Shown here piece by piece: positions 6,650 to 18,067 of a DNA stretch of 37,498 bases. Numbering within the stretch: position 1 is the first letter of the stretch; each line of letters opens with the position of its first letter. The position numbers and the translations under genes were made by a program. This DNA comes from Melghirimyces profundicolus (GTDB taxonomy: Bacteria; Bacillota; Bacilli; Thermoactinomycetales; DSM-45169): contig NZ_QBKR01000029.1 in assembly GCF_003054245.1 (NCBI RefSeq), forward strand, positions 1 through 37,498, given 5' to 3'. The notes beneath the pieces were generated by a model. The model had not been told where the DNA came from, searched no databases, and saw nothing but the letters and a program-made list of their open reading frames with translations.

Positions 6650-7032
6650 GAAGACCCCCCCGAATGTTTGGCCGTCTTTTTCGGACCCGGCGTTTTTCGG
6701 AAAAGACGGGCTTTCTTCAGAACATGGTGCAGACTTGATTTCATCCGGTGATAATCCATGTCTGCCGTGGGCTTCCGGGCAATCAGAATGATGTCCGTCC
6801 GTTCCGGAAGACAGTCCACCCACTCTCTCGTAATCTCCTTCACCAGCCGTTTGATCCGGTTGCGGGTCACGGCATTTCCCACTTTCCGGCTGACGGAGAT
6901 ACCGATCCGCACGGGACCCTCCCCTCTTCTCTCACTCCGGTAAACCACAAACTGGCGGTTGGCCACCGATGTTCCCGTCCGGAAAGCGCGGCGGAAATCC
7001 CCCCGCCGTCTCAAGCGGTATTCCTTTTGCAA
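6646..7032 (-). CDS. rnpA: Ribonuclease P protein component
   Basis: A 128-residue basic protein subunit of RNase P, which matures tRNA 5' ends with the rnpB RNA. The family motifs are clear: '[16 protein letters not shown]' near the N-terminus and the RNR motif in '[15 protein letters not shown]' (about residues 55-69). TTG 7032 is chosen because AAAGGAGGGG lies just upstream and the protein then starts at the usual point. A GTG 27 bases further upstream (7059) would put the ribosome site inside the gene. It overlaps yidD by four bases (ATGA). Confidence 0.9.
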   Translation of the reverse strand: MQKEYRLRRRGDFRRAFRTGTSVANRQFVVYRSERRGEGPVRIGISVSRKVGNAVTRNRIKRLVKEITREWVDCLPERTDIILIARKPTADMDYHRMKSSLHHVLKKARLFRKTPGPKKTAKHSGGSS

Positions 7033-7115
7033 GGAAGCCCCTCCTTTCCACCGGAACACCGAATCAATACCAGTATGTATCGGTACCGGCGAGAAATAAA
7101 CCCCGCTGCCATAGG

Positions 7116-7143
7116 AAAAAAGGCCACTTAAGGGAGTGGCCTT
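7116..7143 (-). terminator. Terminator or attenuator between rpmH and rnpA
   Basis: Read on the minus strand, AAGGCCACT...AGTGGCCTT is followed by six T, starting within the rpmH stop codon. It would reduce transcription from the strong rpmH promoter into rnpA-yidD-yidC-khpB. Confidence 0.8.
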
Positions 7144-7276
7144 ATGCGGACAAGATCTTTCTGCCTTTTCTGCGGCGGTTTTTCAGGACTTTCCGCCCGT
7201 TCTTGGTGCTCATGCGTTTCCGAAAGCCGTGAACGTTTTTTCGCCGCCGATTGCTCGGTTGAAACGTACGCTTCAT
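7142..7276 (-). CDS. rpmH: 50S ribosomal protein L34
   Basis: A 44-residue, highly basic large-subunit ribosomal protein with the invariant start '[18 protein letters not shown]'. It has its own consensus promoter on the minus strand and begins the operon running left from oriC. ATG 7276 matches all L34 proteins. However, its best ribosome site is a modest GGAAGGA 16 bases away, while a perfect AAGGAGG at 7365-7359 sits 10 bases before an in-frame TTG (7348). A 24-residue N-terminal extension is therefore formally possible but would be unusual. Confidence 0.95.
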   Translation of the reverse strand: MKRTFQPSNRRRKNVHGFRKRMSTKNGRKVLKNRRRKGRKILSA

Positions 7277-7412
7277 TATGATGATCCGGTTATCCTTCCA
7301 CGGTCGAACCGGGACTGATTCGAAACCGACCCTGAGGTCGACCGTCAAACCGGATTTTCCTCCTTTCCAAGCTGTGAATTTGTAAAAAATCGCACGGACG
7401 ACATTCTCAATC

Positions 7413-7442
7413 ATTATATCCGCGCAACCAAAAAATTGTCAA
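7413..7442 (-). promoter_or_regulatory. rpmH promoter (consensus sigma-A)
   Basis: TTGACA (7442-7437), an 18-bp spacer and TATAAT (7418-7413), both perfect consensus, reading left into rpmH. Confidence 0.85.
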
Positions 7443-7832
7443 GAAAGGGAGAAGGAATCCGGTCCCACTGTGGATAACCGGAGCGGTCCGGATTTATCCC
7501 CACCGTTATCCCCGGGTTTTCCCCTGCTTGTCCACAGAAATCACCCCTGTGAAAAAAATCAATCCACACCCCTGTGAATTCTGTTGAAAGCAGACCGGAT
7601 TCGTTGTGATGCCTGGATAAATTTGATATGATGTTCATGCTTTCCACTGTGGATAACCCTTGAACGGGAACCGATTTTCCACAGGTTGTGGATAACTTTG
7701 TGGAAAATCCACAGCCCCTTGTGGACAAAGTTGTCCACACCGATGTGGAAATGGTGAACAAAAAGGGAATCTCCCGCAACCACGGGATTCCCCATGTGGA
7801 TAAACCTGTGAACAGGGAAGGGGGGATCAACT
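7443..7832. other. oriC: oriC, left DnaA-box cluster (upstream of dnaA)
   Basis: Four perfect TGTGGATAA boxes (inverted TTATCCACA) at 7469-7477, 7648-7656, 7687-7695 and 7795-7803. Several one-mismatch boxes accompany them: 7494-7502, 7528-7536, 7675-7683, 7699-7707, 7720-7728 and 7731-7739. The dense 7648-7739 group surrounds the dnaA promoter start region, so it can serve both origin assembly and dnaA autoregulation, as in B. subtilis. Confidence 0.9.
7604..7632 (+). promoter_or_regulatory. dnaA promoter
   Basis: TTGTGA, a 17-bp spacer and TATGAT. A perfect DnaA box begins about 16 bases downstream of the -10, which fits repression of dnaA by its own product. Confidence 0.7.
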
Positions 7833-9182
7833 ATGGACACTCACATTCAGGAATTGTGGGCCCAAGCCTTGGAACACATCCAAGGAAAGCTCTCGAAACC
7901 CAGCTTTGAAACTTGGCTGCAGGCCACGGAAGCCGTGGATTTCCGGGAGGATACCCTCGTGGTTTCCGCTCCCAACGAATTCGCGCGGGATTGGTTGGAA
8001 TCCCGCTATGCCCATTTGGTCCGGGATACCCTTCAGGAAATCACCGGATCCGTGATCGGCGTTCAGTTCATCACCCATTCATCCACACGGACGGAGGGGG
8101 AAGAAGAAACCGCAGCCACGATGGAAAAACCCCATCTGCGGGAAGAGGGGCCCAAAACGATGCTCAATTCCCGATACACCTTCGACACCTTCGTGATCGG
8201 TACCGGGAACCGGTTTGCCCATGCGGCCTCTCTGGCGGTGGCGGAAGCTCCGGCCAAGGCGTACAATCCCCTTTTTATTTACGGAGGGGTGGGATTGGGG
8301 AAAACCCACTTGATGCATGCCATCGGTAACTATGTCCTTTCTCATCCTTCCCATGCCCGTGTCGTCTATCTGTCCTCCGAAAAGTTTACCAACGAATTCA
8401 TCAACTCCATTCGCGATAACCGTACCGACGACTTCCGGCACAAATACAGAAATGTGGATATTCTGTTGATCGACGATATTCAGTTCCTGGCAGGGAAAGA
8501 GCAGACACAGGAAGAGTTTTTCCACACGTTTAACGCCCTGCACGGGGAGAGCAAGCAAATCGTCATTTCCAGCGACCGGCCGCCCAAAGCGATTCCCACC
8601 CTGGAAGATCGTCTTCGCTCCCGCTTCGAATGGGGGCTGATCACCGACATTCAACCGCCGGATCTGGAGACCCGCATCGCCATTCTCCGAAAGAAAGCGA
8701 TCGCGGACAAACTGGACATCGACAGCGATGTGATGGCCTTTATCGCGGACCGGATCGATACCAACATCCGGGAGTTGGAGGGCGCCCTGATCCGGGTCGT
8801 CGCCTATTCCGCCTTGATCAATCAACCGGTGAGCGTGGAACTGGCGGCAGAAGCGCTGAAAGACATCATTTCCGACGCCAAGCCCCGTGTGATCGGCATT
8901 CCGGACATCCAAAAGGAGATCTGCTCCTATTACCGGCTGCGGATCGAAGATTTAAAGGGAAAGAAACGGACCAAAAACATCGCCCTTCCCCGACAGATCG
9001 CCATGTATCTGTGCCGGGAACTCACCGATGTCTCCCTTCCCAAAATCGGGGAGGAATTCGGGGGGCGGGATCATACCACCGTCATCCATGCCCATGAGAA
9101 AATTACCCGGACCCTGGCGATGGACCCCGGTCTTCAACAGGCTGTGGAAGATTTGAAGAAACGGTTGACCCGGCGCACCTGA
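7833..9182 (+). CDS. dnaA: Chromosomal replication initiator DnaA
   Basis: A 449-residue AAA+ initiator that binds DnaA boxes and melts oriC. Domain I is residues 1-80, the linker about 81-110, and the AAA+ domain has Walker A 'GGVGLGKT' (151-158) and Walker B 'ILLIDDIQF'. The C-terminal helix-turn-helix domain carries the DnaA signature '[15 protein letters not shown]' (from about 410). The ATG start follows a GGGAAGGGGGG ribosome site. It is flanked on both sides by origin sequence and heads the dnaA-dnaN-yaaA-recF-remB-gyrB-gyrA cluster. Confidence 0.98.
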   Translation: MDTHIQELWAQALEHIQGKLSKPSFETWLQATEAVDFREDTLVVSAPNEFARDWLESRYAHLVRDTLQEITGSVIGVQFITHSSTRTEGEEETAATMEKPHLREEGPKTMLNSRYTFDTFVIGTGNRFAHAASLAVAEAPAKAYNPLFIYGGVGLGKTHLMHAIGNYVLSHPSHARVVYLSSEKFTNEFINSIRDNRTDDFRHKYRNVDILLIDDIQFLAGKEQTQEEFFHTFNALHGESKQIVISSDRPPKAIPTLEDRLRSRFEWGLITDIQPPDLETRIAILRKKAIADKLDIDSDVMAFIADRIDTNIRELEGALIRVVAYSALINQPVSVELAAEALKDIISDAKPRVIGIPDIQKEICSYYRLRIEDLKGKKRTKNIALPRQIAMYLCRELTDVSLPKIGEEFGGRDHTTVIHAHEKITRTLAMDPGLQQAVEDLKKRLTRRT

Positions 9183-9204
9183 TCAATGAAAACTGCATCA
9201 TCCG

Positions 9205-9361
9205 TCCCTGTGGACATTGTGGACAAAACACCCCGGCCTATGCACAGTTTCTCCACAACGTGTATAGGCTTCTTACTTGGAAGGAAGACACTTATCCACA
9301 CTTTTAACAGCCCCTATTACTATGACGACGACATTTAAAATATAATATATATGTTATACAT
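9205..9361. other. oriC: oriC, right part: DnaA box, DnaA-trios and unwinding element
   Basis: In order: weak boxes near 9209, 9218 and 9238; a perfect TTATCCACA (9292-9300); a short C-rich spacer; six trinucleotides of DnaA-trio type (TAT TAC TAT GAC GAC GAC, 9315-9332); and an A/T-only tract (about 9333-9357). This matches the layout of the B. subtilis basal unwinding system, where DnaA loaded on boxes extends along the trios to open the AT-rich element. A further one-mismatch box (CTATCCACA) lies near 9407. Confidence 0.85.
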
Positions 9362-9532
9362 GCCCCGATATGACTCCGTCCCATTCCCTATTTTTCTTTC
9401 ATAGACTATCCACAGGTGGGGGAACGTGGTTGAATAATGACGGGGCTCTTTCTCATTGAACGGAAAATACGCGGCACAGGACGGAAGGGTGAACCTGTTT
9501 CAGTCCTGTGGACAAACGGAGGAGGACTTCCC

Positions 9533-10669
9533 ATGAAATTTCAGATTTCCCGTCCCTCTTTAACGGAAGCCGTATCCCAGGTTTCCAAGGCGGTGTCCAC
9601 CAAGACCACCGTTCCCATCCTGACGGGCATCAAGGTGACGGTGGATGAAGAAGGACTCTGGCTGACCGGAAGCAATTCGGATTTGACCATTCAAGTGTGC
9701 ATTCCGATCCGTCAGGATGATAAAGAACAGGTAAAAGTGGAAAGAATAGGAAGTGTGGTGTTGCCGGGCAGGATCTTTTCGGAAATTGTCCGAAAACTGC
9801 CGGGGGACGAAGTGGACTGGGTTGTGGATGAACGGTGGAAAACCACCCTTCGGTCCGGGCAGGCCCAGTTCGAACTGAAAGGACTGGACCCCGAAGAATA
9901 TCCCCGCATTCCTTCCTTTCATGAAGATCGGATGTTCAGTCTGCCGGCCGATCTTTTGAAGTCGATGATCCGCCAGACGGGTTTTGCGGTTTCCACATCT
10001 GAAGCCAGGGGGGTTCTGACTGGGGTTCTGTGGCAACTGGAAGGCGGAAACCTCACGTTTGTGGCCACGGACAGCCACCGTCTGTCCCGACGCCAAGCCG
10101 AGGTGGAAGGCCCGGAGGATCTGAAGGTGGAAAACGTGGTCGTTCCCGGTAAAAGTATGTCGGAACTGGGGAAAATCCTGGCCGACCGCACCGGATGGGT
10201 GGATGTCATCCTGGCGGATAATCAGATTCTGATCCGTGCAGACCATCTTCTGTTTTTCTCCCGGCTTCTCGACGGAGCCTATCCGGACACCAACCGGGTG
10301 ATCCCCAAAGGCGGAAAGACGGAAATCCGGGTATCCACCAAGGAGATCCTGCAATCGGTGGACCGTGCGGCCTTGATCAGCCGGGATGGAAGAGATAATG
10401 TGATAAAATGGACAGTGAAAGAAGAAGGACTCGTCCAGGTCCAATCCACAGCCCAGGATGTGGGAAGTGTCCTGGAAGAGGTGAGTGCTCAGGTGAAGGG
10501 CGAGGAGATCAGCCTCTCATTCAATGCCCAATACATGCTGGACGCCTTGCGGGCGGTGGATTCCGATGAAATCAAGATTCTTTTGACCGGCACAATGACT
10601 CCCTTCGTGATCCAACCGGCGGACCGGGAAGACGCGCTTCACCTGATCGTTCCAATCCGAACGCGGTGA
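9533..10669 (+). CDS. dnaN: DNA polymerase III beta subunit (sliding clamp)
   Basis: A 378-residue ring-clamp subunit that tethers polymerase III to DNA and recruits partners. It begins 'MKFQISRPSLTEAV' and ends with the typical hydrophobic 'LHLIVPIRTR'. ATG 9533 is chosen because GGAGGAGG lies just upstream and the length matches the family. The frame continues upstream to 9437 through origin sequence and is not coding there. It is separated from dnaA by the right half of oriC. Confidence 0.97.
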   Translation: MKFQISRPSLTEAVSQVSKAVSTKTTVPILTGIKVTVDEEGLWLTGSNSDLTIQVCIPIRQDDKEQVKVERIGSVVLPGRIFSEIVRKLPGDEVDWVVDERWKTTLRSGQAQFELKGLDPEEYPRIPSFHEDRMFSLPADLLKSMIRQTGFAVSTSEARGVLTGVLWQLEGGNLTFVATDSHRLSRRQAEVEGPEDLKVENVVVPGKSMSELGKILADRTGWVDVILADNQILIRADHLLFFSRLLDGAYPDTNRVIPKGGKTEIRVSTKEILQSVDRAALISRDGRDNVIKWTVKEEGLVQVQSTAQDVGSVLEEVSAQVKGEEISLSFNAQYMLDALRAVDSDEIKILLTGTMTPFVIQPADREDALHLIVPIRTR

Positions 10670-10693
10670 CAGAGGGGATCAAGAGGTGAAAAC

Positions 10694-10912
10694 ATGAGGG
10701 AAGTCACGATCGATACAGAATACATCACACTTGGCCAACTCCTGAAAAAGTTGGATCTCCTGGACACGGGAGGACAAGCCAAGCACTTTTTATCTGAAAA
10801 CCGGGTCTGGGTGAATGGAGAGCCGGAAGAACGCCGTGGGAGAAAGATCTATCCCCGGGACACTGTGGAAATCGAAGGTTTCGGAACCGTCCGTCCCCAC
10901 CGGGAGGGTTGA
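10694..10912 (+). CDS. yaaA: S4-domain RNA-binding protein YaaA
   Basis: A 72-residue protein almost entirely made of an S4-like RNA-binding domain ('ITLGQLLKKLDLLDTGGQAK', then 'VWVNGEPEERRGRKIYPRDTVEIEG'). In B. subtilis YaaA sits at the same place between dnaN and recF and has been linked to 50S ribosome assembly. It is located 24 bases after dnaN and 12 bases before recF, so it is certainly in the same operon. Confidence 0.92.
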   Translation: MREVTIDTEYITLGQLLKKLDLLDTGGQAKHFLSENRVWVNGEPEERRGRKIYPRDTVEIEGFGTVRPHREG

Positions 10913-10924
10913 AAGGAGCAGGCT

Positions 10925-12043
10925 ATGCATGTGGAGCAACTGGAACTGAAGCAGTTCCGCAACATCCGACACCTCCGGTTGGATTGCCCCGGAGAGCTCC
11001 ACTTGTTTGTCGGACCCAACGCTCAGGGAAAGACCAACATTCTCGAATCGCTTTACGTTTTGGCCATCGGGAAATCCCATCGGACTTACAGCCACAAAGA
11101 GATGATCCAATGGGAAGAATCCGCCGCATTTCTGAAAGCCAAGGTGTGGAGGGGAGAAACGGCGGGACGCCTGGAAATCCGTCTCACCCCCAAGGGGAAA
11201 AAAGTGATTCGAAACGGGGTGGAACAGCGGCGTTTGAGCGATTACATCGGTTCTCTCACCGCTGTTCTGTTCGCGCCCGAGGACCTGTCCATCGTCAAGG
11301 GAAGCCCCCAGGTTCGACGACGGTTTCTGGACATGGAAATCGGTCAGGTGAGCCCCGCCTACCTCCATTCCCTGTCTCAATACAACAAGCTCATCCACCA
11401 ACGGAACCGCTTGTTGAAAGAGTGGGGAAAAAAACGGACGGCGGACGCCGTGATGTTGGACGTGATGAACGAACAACTGATCGAGTTATCCACATACCTG
11501 TGGGCAAAACGGTTTGCGTTTGTGGAACTCCTATCCGGCCGGGCAAAAGAAATTCACGACTCCATCACCCGGGAAAGGGAAAACCTCTCCCTTCAATACC
11601 GTCCCTCCATCCCGATCCGGGCGGAAATGGACAAGAAAGAACTTCGGGAAGTGATGGAAAAGGAGCTGGGACGGATTCGGGAACGGGAGGTTATCCGGGG
11701 GAACACCCTGGTGGGGCCGCACCGGGATGATCTGCGCCTGGCCGCGGATGGAACGGATCTTCACACTTACGGATCCCAGGGACAGCAGCGCACCGCCGCC
11801 CTCTCCCTCAAGCTGGCTGAAATCGAGCTGATTCACCAGGAAACCGGACATTATCCCATCCTTTTATTGGATGATGTTCTGTCCGAACTGGACGATTTTC
11901 GCAAAACCCAACTGCTGGAAGCCATCCGCGGAAAAGTCCAGACTTTTGTGACCACCACCGGTTTAGAGGGAATTGACCGGGAGACCCTGAACCGGGCCCG
12001 GATTTACCGGGTTCGGCAGGGAAGTATTTCCGAACAGAGGTGA
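10925..12043 (+). CDS. recF: DNA replication and repair protein RecF
   Basis: A 372-residue SMC-like ATPase that helps RecO and RecR load RecA on gapped DNA. It begins 'MHVEQLELKQFRNIRHL'. Walker A is 'GPNAQGKTNILE' (about 35-46), the ABC signature region is 'YGSQGQQRTAALSLKLAE', and Walker B is 'PILLLDDVLSELD'. AAAGGAGC precedes the ATG. Tightly packed in the dnaA operon; recR lies about 24 kb further on. Confidence 0.97.
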   Translation: MHVEQLELKQFRNIRHLRLDCPGELHLFVGPNAQGKTNILESLYVLAIGKSHRTYSHKEMIQWEESAAFLKAKVWRGETAGRLEIRLTPKGKKVIRNGVEQRRLSDYIGSLTAVLFAPEDLSIVKGSPQVRRRFLDMEIGQVSPAYLHSLSQYNKLIHQRNRLLKEWGKKRTADAVMLDVMNEQLIELSTYLWAKRFAFVELLSGRAKEIHDSITRERENLSLQYRPSIPIRAEMDKKELREVMEKELGRIREREVIRGNTLVGPHRDDLRLAADGTDLHTYGSQGQQRTAALSLKLAEIELIHQETGHYPILLLDDVLSELDDFRKTQLLEAIRGKVQTFVTTTGLEGIDRETLNRARIYRVRQGSISEQR

Positions 12044-12047
12044 AAAG

Positions 12048-12344
12048 GTGTTTATCCATCTCGGCGGTAACAAAATGATTCGAGTCAGCGAAGTGATCAC
12101 CATCCTGGATGCCGGGAACCGGCGGTCCCCCGCCACCTTGGCTTCTTTTTTGGATAAAGCCGGGAAACAGGGGCGTCTGGAGCGGATTTCCGATCAGGAG
12201 GAAGTCAAATCTTATGTGGTGACCCGGACCGCGGTATACGCTTCGCCCATCTCTTCTCTCACGCTGTTGAAACGGGCTCAGCAAGGAGGGAACCGGGTGT
12301 TCGGTGAGGTGTCCGGCAGGGGATCCGGAGAAAAAGGAACTTAA
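12048..12344 (+). CDS. remB: Extracellular matrix regulator RemB (YaaB)
   Basis: A 98-residue protein of the RemB/YaaB family, a small regulator tied to biofilm matrix genes in B. subtilis. It begins 'MFIHLGGNKMIRVSEVITILD', and the core 'YVVTRTAVYASPISSLTLLKR' is characteristic. The C-terminal tail (after about residue 82) is longer than in B. subtilis and looks disordered. GTG start four bases after the recF stop; gyrB follows within eight bases. Confidence 0.88.
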   Translation: MFIHLGGNKMIRVSEVITILDAGNRRSPATLASFLDKAGKQGRLERISDQEEVKSYVVTRTAVYASPISSLTLLKRAQQGGNRVFGEVSGRGSGEKGT

Positions 12345-12351
12345 AAAGTAG

Positions 12352-14277
<1,926 letters not shown>

Positions 14278-14310
14278 CGGACGGATCCGAGAACGAGCGG
14301 AGGGAAGCGA

Positions 14311-16752
14311 ATGCCTGAAGAAATCGAGCGCGTGAACGAGATCAACATCAGCCAGGAAATGCGCAATTCGTTCCTGGATTACGCGATGAGCGTCATCGTC
14401 AGCCGGGCCCTCCCCGACGTCCGGGACGGGCTCAAACCGGTTCACCGGCGCATCCTCTATACCATGCACGAACTGGGGATGACGCCGGACAAAGGATACC
14501 GGAAATCGGCCAACGTGGTCGGGAATGTTTTGGCCTCCTATCACCCCCACGGAGATGTGGCCGTATACGACACCATGGTTCGCATGGCACAGGATTTTTC
14601 GTACCGGTATACGCTGGTGGACGGTCACGGCAATTTCGGCTCCATCGACGGAGACGCCCCGGCGGCGATGCGTTACACCGAAGCCCGGATGGCCCCGATC
14701 ACCCGGGAATTACTCCGGGACATCGAAAAGGAGACCGTCGATTTCGGCCCCAACTACGACGGCCGGCTGGAACAACCCCTCGTGTTGCCCTCCCGTTTTC
14801 CCAACCTCCTGGTCAACGGGGCGGCGGGGATCGCCGTCGGGATGGCCACCAACATTCCGCCCCACAATCTGGGTGAAGTGATTGACGGATTGCTTGAGCT
14901 GATCAAAAACCCGGAAGTCACCATCGATGAATTGATGGAACACATCAAGGGCCCGGACTTTCCCACTGCCGGACTCATCCTGGGCCGGGACGGCATCAAA
15001 AAGGCATACCGGACCGGACGGGGCAGCATTCGTCTCCAGGCCAAGACCCGGGTCGAAGAAGCGAACAACGGGAAGATGCGGATTGTGGTGGAAGAGCTTC
15101 CCTTCCAGGTGAACAAAGCCAAGCTGGTCGAGCGGATCGCCGAATTGGTCCGGGATAAAAAGGTCGACGGGATCACCGACCTGAGGGATGAATCGGACCG
15201 GAACGGGATGCGTGTCATCATTGAACTCCGCCGGGACGTCAATCCCAAGGTGCTCCTCAACAACCTGTACAAACACACCAACCTGCAGACCAGTTTCGGG
15301 ATCAACATGCTGGCTCTCGTGGACGGCAAACCCCTGGTGCTCAATCTGAAACAGGTGCTGCACCACTACCTGCAACACCAAGTGGAAGTGATTCGCCGCC
15401 GGACGGAGTACGATCTCCGTAAGGCGGAAGAGCGGGCCCATATTTTGGAGGGCCTGAGGATCGCCTTGGACCATATCGATGAAGTGATCGAGCTGATCCG
15501 CGCCTCCCGCACCACCCAGGAGGCCCGCAACGGTCTGATGGAGAAATTCGGTCTGACCGAAAAACAGGCCCAGGCGATCCTGGATATGCGCCTGCAGCGT
15601 TTGACCGGTCTGGAAAGGGAAAAAATCGAAAACGAGTACCATGAACTCCTGAAAACCATCGCCGAATTGAAGGCGATCCTCGCCAGCGAAGAGCGGATCC
15701 GCGGGGTGGTCCGGGATGAACTGCTGGAAATCCGGGAGAAGTACGCCGATGAACGCCGCACGCGCATCATGCTCAACGTTGCGGAGATTGCCGATGAGGA
15801 TCTCATACCGGAAGATGAAGTGGCCATCCTGATGACCCACCGCGGGTACATCAAACGGATGCCGTTATCCAGCTACCGGGCCCAACGCCGCGGAGGCCGG
15901 GGTGTCTCCGGAATGGGGACGAAGGAAGGCGATTTCGTTCAGCACCTCTTCGTCACCAACTCCCACAACTACCTGCTCTTTTTCTCCAACAAGGGCAAAG
16001 TGTACCGCATGAAAGCCTATGAGGTGCCTGAGCTTTCACGGACCGCCAGGGGAACTCCCCTCATCAACCTGATCCAGATCGATCAGGGGGAATACATCGA
16101 AGCGGTCATCCCGGTCAAAGAATTCAGTGCGGACCACTACCTCTTCTTCTGCACCAAGTTCGGGGTGGTGAAGAAGACTTCCCTGGAAGAGTTTGAACAC
16201 ATTCGGCGGAACGGTCTTTTCGCCATCAATCTCCGGGAAGGGGACGAGCTGGTGGGCGTGCGTCTGACCGATGGAAAGCAGGAGATCATCCTCGGTACCC
16301 GTCGGGGGATGTCGATCCGCTTCCCCGAACAGGATGTCCGACAGATGGGACGGACCGCCACGGGGGTGAAAGGGATTGCCCTCGGAGAAAAAGATGAAGT
16401 GGTCGGCATGGAAGTGGTCCTGCCGGAGCAGGAGGTGGTCATCGTGACATCCAAAGGGTACGGGAAACGGACTCCCCTCTCGGAATACCGGACCCAAATC
16501 CGGGGCGGAAAAGGAATCAAAGCCCAGAATGTGACCAAAGCCAAGGGTTTTGTGGTCGGTCTGAAAGTGGTATCTCCGGAGGAAGACTTGATGATCGTCA
16601 CCACCTCCGGCGTCGTGATCCGGATGAATGTTGAAGGGATCTCCAGCATGAGTCGTTACGCCCAGGGGGTCAAGCTGATCTCGGTGAAAGAGGACGAAGA
16701 AGTGGCCACCCTGGCACGGGTCAACACCGAGGAGGACGAAACGGAGAGTTAA
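14311..16752 (+). CDS. gyrA: DNA gyrase subunit A
   Basis: An 813-residue DNA cleavage and wrapping subunit. The winged-helix/tower region includes the quinolone-determining stretch ('[18 protein letters not shown]') and the catalytic tyrosine Y122 in '[10 protein letters not shown]'. A coiled-coil follows, then the beta-pinwheel C-terminal domain with the GyrA box 'QRRGGRG'. In the quinolone region the residues after 'HPHGD' are V and A, so the usual serine at that position is absent; this is noted only as sequence. GGAGGGAAGCG ribosome site. Last gene of the dnaA cluster, closed by a terminator. Confidence 0.97.
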   Translation: MPEEIERVNEINISQEMRNSFLDYAMSVIVSRALPDVRDGLKPVHRRILYTMHELGMTPDKGYRKSANVVGNVLASYHPHGDVAVYDTMVRMAQDFSYRYTLVDGHGNFGSIDGDAPAAMRYTEARMAPITRELLRDIEKETVDFGPNYDGRLEQPLVLPSRFPNLLVNGAAGIAVGMATNIPPHNLGEVIDGLLELIKNPEVTIDELMEHIKGPDFPTAGLILGRDGIKKAYRTGRGSIRLQAKTRVEEANNGKMRIVVEELPFQVNKAKLVERIAELVRDKKVDGITDLRDESDRNGMRVIIELRRDVNPKVLLNNLYKHTNLQTSFGINMLALVDGKPLVLNLKQVLHHYLQHQVEVIRRRTEYDLRKAEERAHILEGLRIALDHIDEVIELIRASRTTQEARNGLMEKFGLTEKQAQAILDMRLQRLTGLEREKIENEYHELLKTIAELKAILASEERIRGVVRDELLEIREKYADERRTRIMLNVAEIADEDLIPEDEVAILMTHRGYIKRMPLSSYRAQRRGGRGVSGMGTKEGDFVQHLFVTNSHNYLLFFSNKGKVYRMKAYEVPELSRTARGTPLINLIQIDQGEYIEAVIPVKEFSADHYLFFCTKFGVVKKTSLEEFEHIRRNGLFAINLREGDELVGVRLTDGKQEIILGTRRGMSIRFPEQDVRQMGRTATGVKGIALGEKDEVVGMEVVLPEQEVVIVTSKGYGKRTPLSEYRTQIRGGKGIKAQNVTKAKGFVVGLKVVSPEEDLMIVTTSGVVIRMNVEGISSMSRYAQGVKLISVKEDEEVATLARVNTEEDETES

Positions 16753-16757
16753 TGGAC

Positions 16758-16781
16758 ACCCGCCTGCCGGCGGGTTTTTTT
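16758..16781 (+). terminator. gyrA terminator
   Basis: The stem ACCCGCC / GGCGGGT is followed by seven T, six bases past the gyrA stop. Confidence 0.9.
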
Positions 16782-16787
16782 GTTTGA

Positions 16788-17852
16788 TCACGCCCGTCGA
16801 AACAAGATTTTTTCTTCAAACAGCTCGTTCAGGACCAGGTTGGGAAATTTCCGTTGTGTCACCTGCAGGAACTCTTCGATCAGAACCATCTCTTCCGAGG
16901 TCATCCCGTAAATCATCTCGCCCCACAGAGGGGGTTCGTACCGGCACAGCATGCTGAGGTGGAACAACAGCAGATAATGAACGAAAAGTTCCGGCAGATA
17001 GGCGGCAGGAACGCTTCGGACGAACAGATAGTATCCTCCGCGGATATCTTCCCGGAAAAAGGGATGATCGAATCCCTGCCCCCATCGGTTCACGTGGGAG
17101 ACTCTCCGATGTTGCCAAAAAAGGCGGAAGCGATGGCAGCTTTCCCTTTGTTCTTCCCAGGCGAATCGAACTTCCCCTTTTTTACCCGCATGGTTGAGGC
17201 GTTCAGCCAACCCGCGGGGGGTCAGATGGAGCCCATCCAACAGACGGTCTTCCAGATAGAAGGCCATGCCTTGTTTTTCATCGGGGGGAGCATGGAACAC
17301 GGCGACGGGATAGAGGGTCTCTTCCAAAAAAAGTTGACGGTAGCCATCCTGCATCTCAGGGATGAGGGAGAAGAGCTCCCGTGTGGACCAGCTCTTCCCG
17401 ATCAGGGCCTCCTCTCCTTTGAGCCGGGCCAGTTCCGGAAACAATCCGTGACGCTGAACCCTTACTTTATCTTCGAAAAACCGGAAATATCCGCGCTTCC
17501 GTTTTGCAGTCGAGACTCCATGGCGCATGACGGCGGTATTCCGAGGATAATCGGGGTCCCTCGATAACACCAGGGCTTTGGTGAGAGTCATCATCCCGTA
17601 ATAAGCCAGAAGCGGCCGGGCGAAGAGACTGCTGATTCGGGCCGCCCGGTAATACTCCCTGGCCTGCTTCACATAATAAATCAGAGGCTGCGCCGCCCGG
17701 AAGGCGGCTCTCTCCGGCCGGTCCAGTCCACTTCTCCTGTACTTTTTCTCCAAAAACGACCGAACGAGGGGTTCGTTTTCCAAGAGGAGAAAAAGGTTCC
17801 ACATTTTCTGTTCCGGCGAATCACAGGGGATGGCCCTGATCGATGAATCCAC
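16788..17852 (-). CDS. yaaC: YaaC-family protein
   Basis: A 354-residue protein of the YaaC family, which occurs next to gyrA/guaB, on the opposite strand, in Bacillales origins. No enzymatic motif is recognisable. It contains an alpha-rich N-terminal half ('LARPLLAYYGMMTLTKALVL'-type segments and a 'HGVSTAKRKRGYF' motif) and a C-terminal half with 'YLPELFVHYLLLFHLSMLCRYEP', which may be buried or membrane-peripheral. The GTG start at 17852 is uncertain; ATG at codon 17 is an alternative. The role of the family is unknown to me. Convergent with gyrA. Confidence 0.8.
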   Translation of the reverse strand: MDSSIRAIPCDSPEQKMWNLFLLLENEPLVRSFLEKKYRRSGLDRPERAAFRAAQPLIYYVKQAREYYRAARISSLFARPLLAYYGMMTLTKALVLSRDPDYPRNTAVMRHGVSTAKRKRGYFRFFEDKVRVQRHGLFPELARLKGEEALIGKSWSTRELFSLIPEMQDGYRQLFLEETLYPVAVFHAPPDEKQGMAFYLEDRLLDGLHLTPRGLAERLNHAGKKGEVRFAWEEQRESCHRFRLFWQHRRVSHVNRWGQGFDHPFFREDIRGGYYLFVRSVPAAYLPELFVHYLLLFHLSMLCRYEPPLWGEMIYGMTSEEMVLIEEFLQVTQRKFPNLVLNELFEEKILFRRA

Positions 17853-17928
17853 ATGGATCCCTGCTTTCCCGTTGTCATGAACCTTATTTTGCGTGGTCGG
17901 CCACCTGTTTATGAAAAAACACCGAACC

Positions 17929-17948
17929 TGTGGATAAGCTGTGGATAA
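17929..17948. promoter_or_regulatory. Pair of perfect DnaA boxes upstream of yaaC
   Basis: Two TGTGGATAA boxes (17929-17937 and 17940-17948) are repeated at an 11-bp interval, on the same helical face, with a GGGGATAAC half-match after them. They lie about 80 bases upstream of the yaaC start, outside oriC. Confidence 0.75.
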
Positions 17949-18067
17949 CAGGGGATAACTTCAGGAGGGCGGCTTGGCCCAACTAAAACCCAGGAGCGCC
18001 GGGTAAGAGAATCGGGCTTTTCCCGGGTTTCGGTAGGCCTTCGGTTTTTTCTGCGGAACGACTCTAA

